From contig NZ_CP032702.1 in the NCBI RefSeq assembly GCF_007833795.1, forward strand, positions 2,666,001 through 2,730,000: 64,000 nucleotides of DNA. The letters are read 5' to 3'. This DNA comes from Candidatus Pantoea soli (GTDB lineage Bacteria; Pseudomonadota; Gammaproteobacteria; Enterobacterales; Enterobacteriaceae). The position numbers and the translations under genes are program-made. Positions 59,721 to 64,000 of this stretch are shown piece by piece (the stretch's first letter is position 1; each line of letters starts with the position of its first letter). A model generated the notes under the pieces. The model was not told the DNA's origin and ran no database searches. It was given only the letters and a program-made list of their open reading frames with translations.

Positions 59721-60890
59721 TCAGAGCGCCTTCACAGAGATGGTTTCACCGGCCATTTTCTTGCGCAGCGTACGTTTGGTACGGTCAATCACATCGCCTG
59801 CCAGCTGACCACAAGCGGCGTCGATGTCGTCACCGCGGGTTTTGCGCACGATGGTGGTGAAGCCATACTCCATCAGCACTTTCGAGAAGCGGTCGATGCG
59901 GCTGTTGGAGCTGCGGCCGTAAGGTGCGCCGGGGAACGGGTTCCACGGAATCAGGTTGATCTTGCACGGCGTGTCCTTTAGCAGAGCCGCCAGCTCGTGA
60001 GCGTTATCCGTGCTGTCGTTGATGTGATCCAGCATCACATACTCAATGGTGACGCGGCCCTGATTGGCATTGGACTTGCCAATGTAACGCTTCACCGCAC
60101 CGAGAAACGCTTCGATATTGTACTTTTTGTTGATTGGCACAATTTCGTCGCGAATGGTGTCGTTCGGCGCATGCAGGGAGATCGCCAGCGCCACGTCAAT
60201 CATGTCGCCCAGCTTATCCAGCGCCGGCACCACGCCCGAGGTAGAGAGCGTCACGCGACGTTTAGACAGGCCGAAACCAAAATCGTCCAGCATGATGTCC
60301 ATCGCCGGCACCACATTGTTGAGGTTGAGCAGCGGTTCACCCATGCCCATCATCACCACGTTGGTGATAGGACGCTGACCGGTCACTTTGGCTGCGCCGA
60401 TGATTTTGGCGGCGCGCCAGACCTGGCCGATGATCTCGGAAACCCGCAGGTTACGGTTGAAGCCCTGCTGTGCGGTCGAACAGAATTTACACTCCAGCGC
60501 ACATCCCACCTGCGAAGAGACGCAGAGCGTGGCGCGATCGGCCTCCGGAATGTACACGGTTTCAACCAGCTGATCGCCCACGCGAATCGCCCACTTAATG
60601 GTGCCATCGCTGGAACGCATCTCTTCCGCCACTTCCGGCGCGCGGATTTCAGCGCGCTGCATCAGTTTGCTGCGCAGCACTTTATTGATGTCGGTCATCT
60701 GCTCGAAATCGTCGCAGCAGTAGTGGTACATCCACTTCATGACCTGATCGGCGCGGAAAGGCTTTTCGCCCATTTCGACAAAGAATTCGCGCATCTGCTG
60801 GCGGTTCAGATCCAGCAGGTTAATTTTTTCGCTTTTCGGGGAAACCACGGCGGGGGAAGCGGACGCTGGCGTCACAATCTGTTCGGACAT
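59721..60890 (-). CDS. rlmN: Dual-specificity rRNA/tRNA methyltransferase RlmN
   Basis: 389 residues. Radical SAM cluster CALECKFCS (CX3CX2C), the methyl-carrying cysteine in [12 protein letters not shown]. Methylates C2 of A2503 in 23S rRNA and A37 in some tRNAs. Upstream of pilW, 75 bases. Confidence 0.98.
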   Translation of the reverse strand: MSEQIVTPASASPAVVSPKSEKINLLDLNRQQMREFFVEMGEKPFRADQVMKWMYHYCCDDFEQMTDINKVLRSKLMQRAEIRAPEVAEEMRSSDGTIKWAIRVGDQLVETVYIPEADRATLCVSSQVGCALECKFCSTAQQGFNRNLRVSEIIGQVWRAAKIIGAAKVTGQRPITNVVMMGMGEPLLNLNNVVPAMDIMLDDFGFGLSKRRVTLSTSGVVPALDKLGDMIDVALAISLHAPNDTIRDEIVPINKKYNIEAFLGAVKRYIGKSNANQGRVTIEYVMLDHINDSTDNAHELAALLKDTPCKINLIPWNPFPGAPYGRSSNSRIDRFSKVLMEYGFTTIVRKTRGDDIDAACGQLAGDVIDRTKRTLRKKMAGETISVKAL

Positions 60891-60940
60891 AATGTTCTCT
60901 GGCCTCGTTGTTACACGTTACGGCTCTGGTTAAGAAGAAG

Positions 60941-60980
60941 AAAAAAACACGCCCCTGCGGAGCCAGGCTCAGCAGGGGCG
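60941..60980 (-). terminator. Intrinsic terminator of ndk
   Basis: Stem CGCCCCTGC / GCAGGGGCG with a 13-base loop holding a smaller stem; minus-strand T-run 60941-60947. Confidence 0.88.
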
Positions 60981-61076
60981 CATTATTGTACTACATCTGC
61001 TGCATGATGCCAGGGGTATGGTTTCAGCACACCGGAAAAGGTGTTAAGCCGCGTCCCTGCATCAGCCGCACCGCAC

Positions 61077-61508
61077 TTAGCGGGTGCGCGGGCAGACTTC
61101 GTTTTCTGCGAAGAAGTACGCGATTTCGCGCGCAGCAGATTCTGCAGAGTCAGAACCGTGCGTTGCGTTCTCGGTGAAGCTGTCTGCATAGTCAGCACGC
61201 AGGGTGCCAGCCAGTGCGTTGTCCGGGTTGGTTGCACCCATCAGGTCACGGTGACGCTGGATAGCATTTTCACCTTCCAGAACGGAAACCACCACCGGGC
61301 CAGAGGTCATGAACTCAACCAGACCATCAAAGAACGGACGGCCTTTGTGCTCCGCGTAGAAGCCTTCAGCCTGCTCTTTAGTCAGGTGCAGCATTTTCGC
61401 GCCAACGATTTTGAAGCCTGCGCTCTCAAAACGGTTGTAGATAGCACCAATTACGTTCTTAGCGACGGCGTTTGGTTTGATGATGGAGAAAGTACGTTCG
61501 ATTGCCAT
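61077..61508 (-). CDS. ndk: Nucleoside diphosphate kinase Ndk
   Basis: 143 residues. Phosphohistidine in [20 protein letters not shown] and [11 protein letters not shown] are typical. Balances NTP pools. ATG at 61508 follows CAGAGGTAATC; upstream in-frame ATG is unsupported. Confidence 0.98.
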   Translation of the reverse strand: MAIERTFSIIKPNAVAKNVIGAIYNRFESAGFKIVGAKMLHLTKEQAEGFYAEHKGRPFFDGLVEFMTSGPVVVSVLEGENAIQRHRDLMGATNPDNALAGTLRADYADSFTENATHGSDSAESAAREIAYFFAENEVCPRTR

Positions 61509-61677
61509 GATTACCTCTGATTTAGCATCCTGAAGAAACCGGAAGTCCACTCCCGGTAAGAAAACGCGCCGATTATAGGGAGATCGTCGCGCCTTGCCTA
61601 TGAGTGAATGCTGGAATTATTGAAAATAATTGATTTCTGCCGCAACGCGCACCGCCCGCTGTGGCTGCCGGTCCTGC

Positions 61678-63993
61678 TCAGCTCCGCGTAAAGGAGAGCG
61701 AAACCAGCTGCCCGCCCTCATCCATTACCACCAGCTGATAGGTTCCCGGTGAGCTCAGCACCAGCGAGGCGCTGCTCTGCCCGGCCGCCTGCTCCACCGG
61801 CTGGCCATTAAGGAACCACCAGCGCTGCGTGCCCTGCCCGCCCTGCACCGCCACCGGCAGCAGCAGTACCGCGTGACCCGGCAGCGGCTGCACGCGCTGC
61901 CCGGCTATCACACCGGTGACCACCAGCGGCGGAACATTGCCGGACGTCAGCGGCGGACAGAGGAGATCGGCGGGCGGCAGACGCTGCGCCCGCCGTTCAC
62001 TGGCCGGTAACCACGGCTCCAGCGGCAGCGGCCACAGCAGGCGTTCACTGCTCTGCGCATCCGGGCAATCTGCCGCCACCCGCCGCCCCTGACGGTTCAG
62101 CCAGATGCGCTGACGTAATCCGTTTACGCCCTCCTGCCCCGGCGCCAGCAGCGTCGGCGGGAGGGTGTGATTCAGCACCCAGCTCTGGCGACGCTGGCGG
62201 CAGTTGTCATCTCCCGGCGGCAGCGGCTGTCCCCCGGGCCAGCAGATGCTGGCGGCGCTGACCGAAGGCGGACGCGGATCGCGCACGATGCCGTCCGGCA
62301 GCCCATGCCCGGCCAGAATATGGCTGACCTGATTCATCACCGGTACGGCCGAGGCAAACCCGAACTGCCCTGCCACCGGCGTGGCATCCGGACGGCCGAC
62401 CCAGACACCAATCAGATAGCGCGGCGTGATGCCGATGCTCCAGGCGTCACGATAGCCATAACTGGTACCGGTTTTCCACGCCAGCGGCACCACATCGCTC
62501 ACCGTTCCGCTGGCCGGTGGCTGCGCCTGACCAGCCAGGATGCGACGGATAATCCATGCCGCGCCGGGCGAAAGCAGCGGACGCTCCTGCAGCGGCTGCT
62601 GCGGCAGCCAGCGTAGCTGCGCGGCATTGCCATGACGGGCAAATGCGCTGAAAGCCGCCACCATGTCATCCAGCCGGGCTCCGGTGCCGCCCAGCGCCAG
62701 CGCCAGGTTGGGCTGGCCGCCCGCCGGGAAACGCAGATCGAGGCCGGCATTTCGCAGCCGCGCCGCCACGCCTTTCGGTCCGAGCGCGTCCAGCAGCTGT
62801 ACCGCCGGCAGATTCAGCGAGCGCTGCAGCGCTTCGCTGGCGCTGACCGGGCCGTGAAAGCCGCTGTCAAAATTGCCGGGGCGGTAATCGCCAAAGCGGC
62901 GCGGCACATCCTGCAGCAGCGATTCGCCATGAATCAGTCCCTCATCCAGCGCCATGCCATAGATGAACGGCTTCAGCAGCGATCCAGGAGAGCGCACGCT
63001 GGCGATCATATCAATCTGGCCAAAGCGGCTGTCGTCCGTGAAGGAAACCGAGCCCACATAACCGCGTACGTTCATGGTGTGATGATCCACCACCAGCAGC
63101 GCCAGCGAGGTGCGCGGCGGCAGCTGCGTTCGCAGCGCGTCAGCCAGATTTTCCAGCTCGCGCTGCAGCGCGACATCCAGCGTGGAGACAATTTTCGTCG
63201 CCGGTGAGAGCGACAGCAGACGACGCGCCAGCAGCGGCGCATGCTGCGGCATCTGGCGGGGCGGCAGCCATACCGGCTCCTGTTTGATCTCTGCCACCGT
63301 CGCCGCCGGCCACACCCGGTACGCCGCCAGCCGGTCCAGCACTTTATTGCGTGCTGCCTCGGCCCGCTGCGGCCAGCGATCAGGCCGCAGGCGGCTCGGC
63401 GCCTGGGGCAGCACCGCCAGCAGTGCCGCTTCGCCCTGGGTCAGCCGGGCGGGCGGTTTACCCAGCCATAGCCAGCTGGCGGCTCCTATGCCCTCTACCG
63501 TGCCGCCAAACGGCGCGCGGTTAAGATACAGCGTCAGAATCTGCCGTTTGGAGAGATGCCACTCCAGTTGCAAGGCGCGCCACGCCTGTACCATCTTGCC
63601 GCGCAGCGTGCGCGGTTGCGGATCAATCAGTCGCGCCACCTGCATGGTCAGCGTGCTGCCGCCGGAGACGATGCCGTGATGCAGCAGATTCTGGGCGCTG
63701 GCACGCACCAGCGCCAGGGGATTGATGCCCGGATGGTGCCAGAACCAGCGATCCTCGTAGGTCAGCAGCGCGTCGAGGTAAGCCGGGGCGACCTCCTCCG
63801 GCGTCACCGGGTAACGCCATACGCCCTGGCGGTCCGCGAAACGCCACAGCGGCGTGCCATCTTCGGCCACCACCACGCGGGCCGGTTGCAATTCCTGCAG
63901 CGGCAGCGGGTCAAGCCGATCCAGCAGCCCCAGGCCGGCGACCAGCAGCAGTAAAAAAAGCGGCAGCCAGCGCCACCGCTTCAGACGTCCCAT
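61678..63993 (-). CDS. pbpC: Penicillin-binding protein 1C PbpC
   Basis: 771 residues, the E. coli length, so the whole gene is probably present though the window ends 7 bases beyond its start. N-terminal TM, glycosyltransferase domain (EDRWFWHHPG, GGSTLTMQVARL, QLEWHLSKRQILTLYLNR), transpeptidase with SPGSLLKPF and WKTGTSYGYRD, and the C-terminal BiPBP_C domain. Usually paired with the alpha-2-macroglobulin-like YfhM, which should lie just outside. A further upstream start cannot be excluded. Confidence 0.95.
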   Translation of the reverse strand: MGRLKRWRWLPLFLLLLVAGLGLLDRLDPLPLQELQPARVVVAEDGTPLWRFADRQGVWRYPVTPEEVAPAYLDALLTYEDRWFWHHPGINPLALVRASAQNLLHHGIVSGGSTLTMQVARLIDPQPRTLRGKMVQAWRALQLEWHLSKRQILTLYLNRAPFGGTVEGIGAASWLWLGKPPARLTQGEAALLAVLPQAPSRLRPDRWPQRAEAARNKVLDRLAAYRVWPAATVAEIKQEPVWLPPRQMPQHAPLLARRLLSLSPATKIVSTLDVALQRELENLADALRTQLPPRTSLALLVVDHHTMNVRGYVGSVSFTDDSRFGQIDMIASVRSPGSLLKPFIYGMALDEGLIHGESLLQDVPRRFGDYRPGNFDSGFHGPVSASEALQRSLNLPAVQLLDALGPKGVAARLRNAGLDLRFPAGGQPNLALALGGTGARLDDMVAAFSAFARHGNAAQLRWLPQQPLQERPLLSPGAAWIIRRILAGQAQPPASGTVSDVVPLAWKTGTSYGYRDAWSIGITPRYLIGVWVGRPDATPVAGQFGFASAVPVMNQVSHILAGHGLPDGIVRDPRPPSVSAASICWPGGQPLPPGDDNCRQRRQSWVLNHTLPPTLLAPGQEGVNGLRQRIWLNRQGRRVAADCPDAQSSERLLWPLPLEPWLPASERRAQRLPPADLLCPPLTSGNVPPLVVTGVIAGQRVQPLPGHAVLLLPVAVQGGQGTQRWWFLNGQPVEQAAGQSSASLVLSSPGTYQLVVMDEGGQLVSLSFTRS

Positions 63994-64000
63994 GTGGCGC

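Overview
The window is a gene-dense chromosome segment from a gammaproteobacterium of the order Enterobacterales. Its backbone follows the Escherichia coli acrD to pbpC interval almost gene for gene (acrD, ypfM, yffB, dapE, ypfN, ypfH, tmcA, ypfJ, purC, bamC, dapA, gcvR, bcp, then bepA, yfgD, hda, uraA, upp, purM, purN, then ppk, ppx, yfgG, then guaA, guaB, xseA, then der, bamB, yfgM, hisS, ispG, rodZ, pilW, rlmN, ndk, pbpC). The high GC content, the PQQ glucose dehydrogenase, the long-form Pst permeases, MgtE and a protealysin-type protease together suggest Erwiniaceae, most likely Pantoea or Erwinia. That placement is inference, because no rRNA or tRNA is present.

Layout. 1-12.5 kb: end of an RND efflux pump, cell-wall/lysine genes (dapE, dapA), BAM lipoprotein bamC, purC, tRNA acetyltransferase tmcA, gcvR and the peroxiredoxin bcp. 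12.5-21.2 kb: an accessory block replacing the E. coli hyf-perM interval, with a membrane diguanylate cyclase, a six-gene LacI-controlled ABC importer with a GpdQ-like phosphodiesterase, and a tandem pair of membrane-anchored DsrE-like proteins. 21.9-28.7 kb: bepA, yfgD, hda, the uracil salvage operon upp-uraA, and purMN. 28.7-37.6 kb: pstCAB with enlarged permeases, divergent from ppk-ppx-tehB, so phosphate uptake sits beside polyphosphate synthesis and breakdown. 37.7-42.5 kb: small and accessory genes (yfgG, mgtE, a YodC-like protein, a DUF3750 protein, an unknown membrane protein, and an AT-richer orphan sugar N-formyltransferase). 42.5-47.3 kb: guaBA and xseA. 47.3-49 kb: a protealysin-like M4 protease translationally coupled to an emfourin-type inhibitor, then a KGG stress protein. 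49-64 kb: glucose dehydrogenase, then the der / bamB-yfgM / hisS-ispG-rodZ-pilW-rlmN / ndk / pbpC cluster.

Functionally the window is rich in nucleotide metabolism (purC, purMN, guaBA, upp-uraA, ndk), with PurR-like operators before purC and purM and a weaker one before guaB, and a UTP-sensing type initiation region before upp. It also carries envelope biogenesis genes (bamB, bamC, bepA, rodZ, pbpC, yfgM). The accessory part most worth following is the phosphodiester-type importer with its palindromic LacI operator, followed by the DsrE pair and the protease/inhibitor pair with sigma-S-like promoters. I found no insertion sequence, prophage, CRISPR array, tRNA or rRNA.
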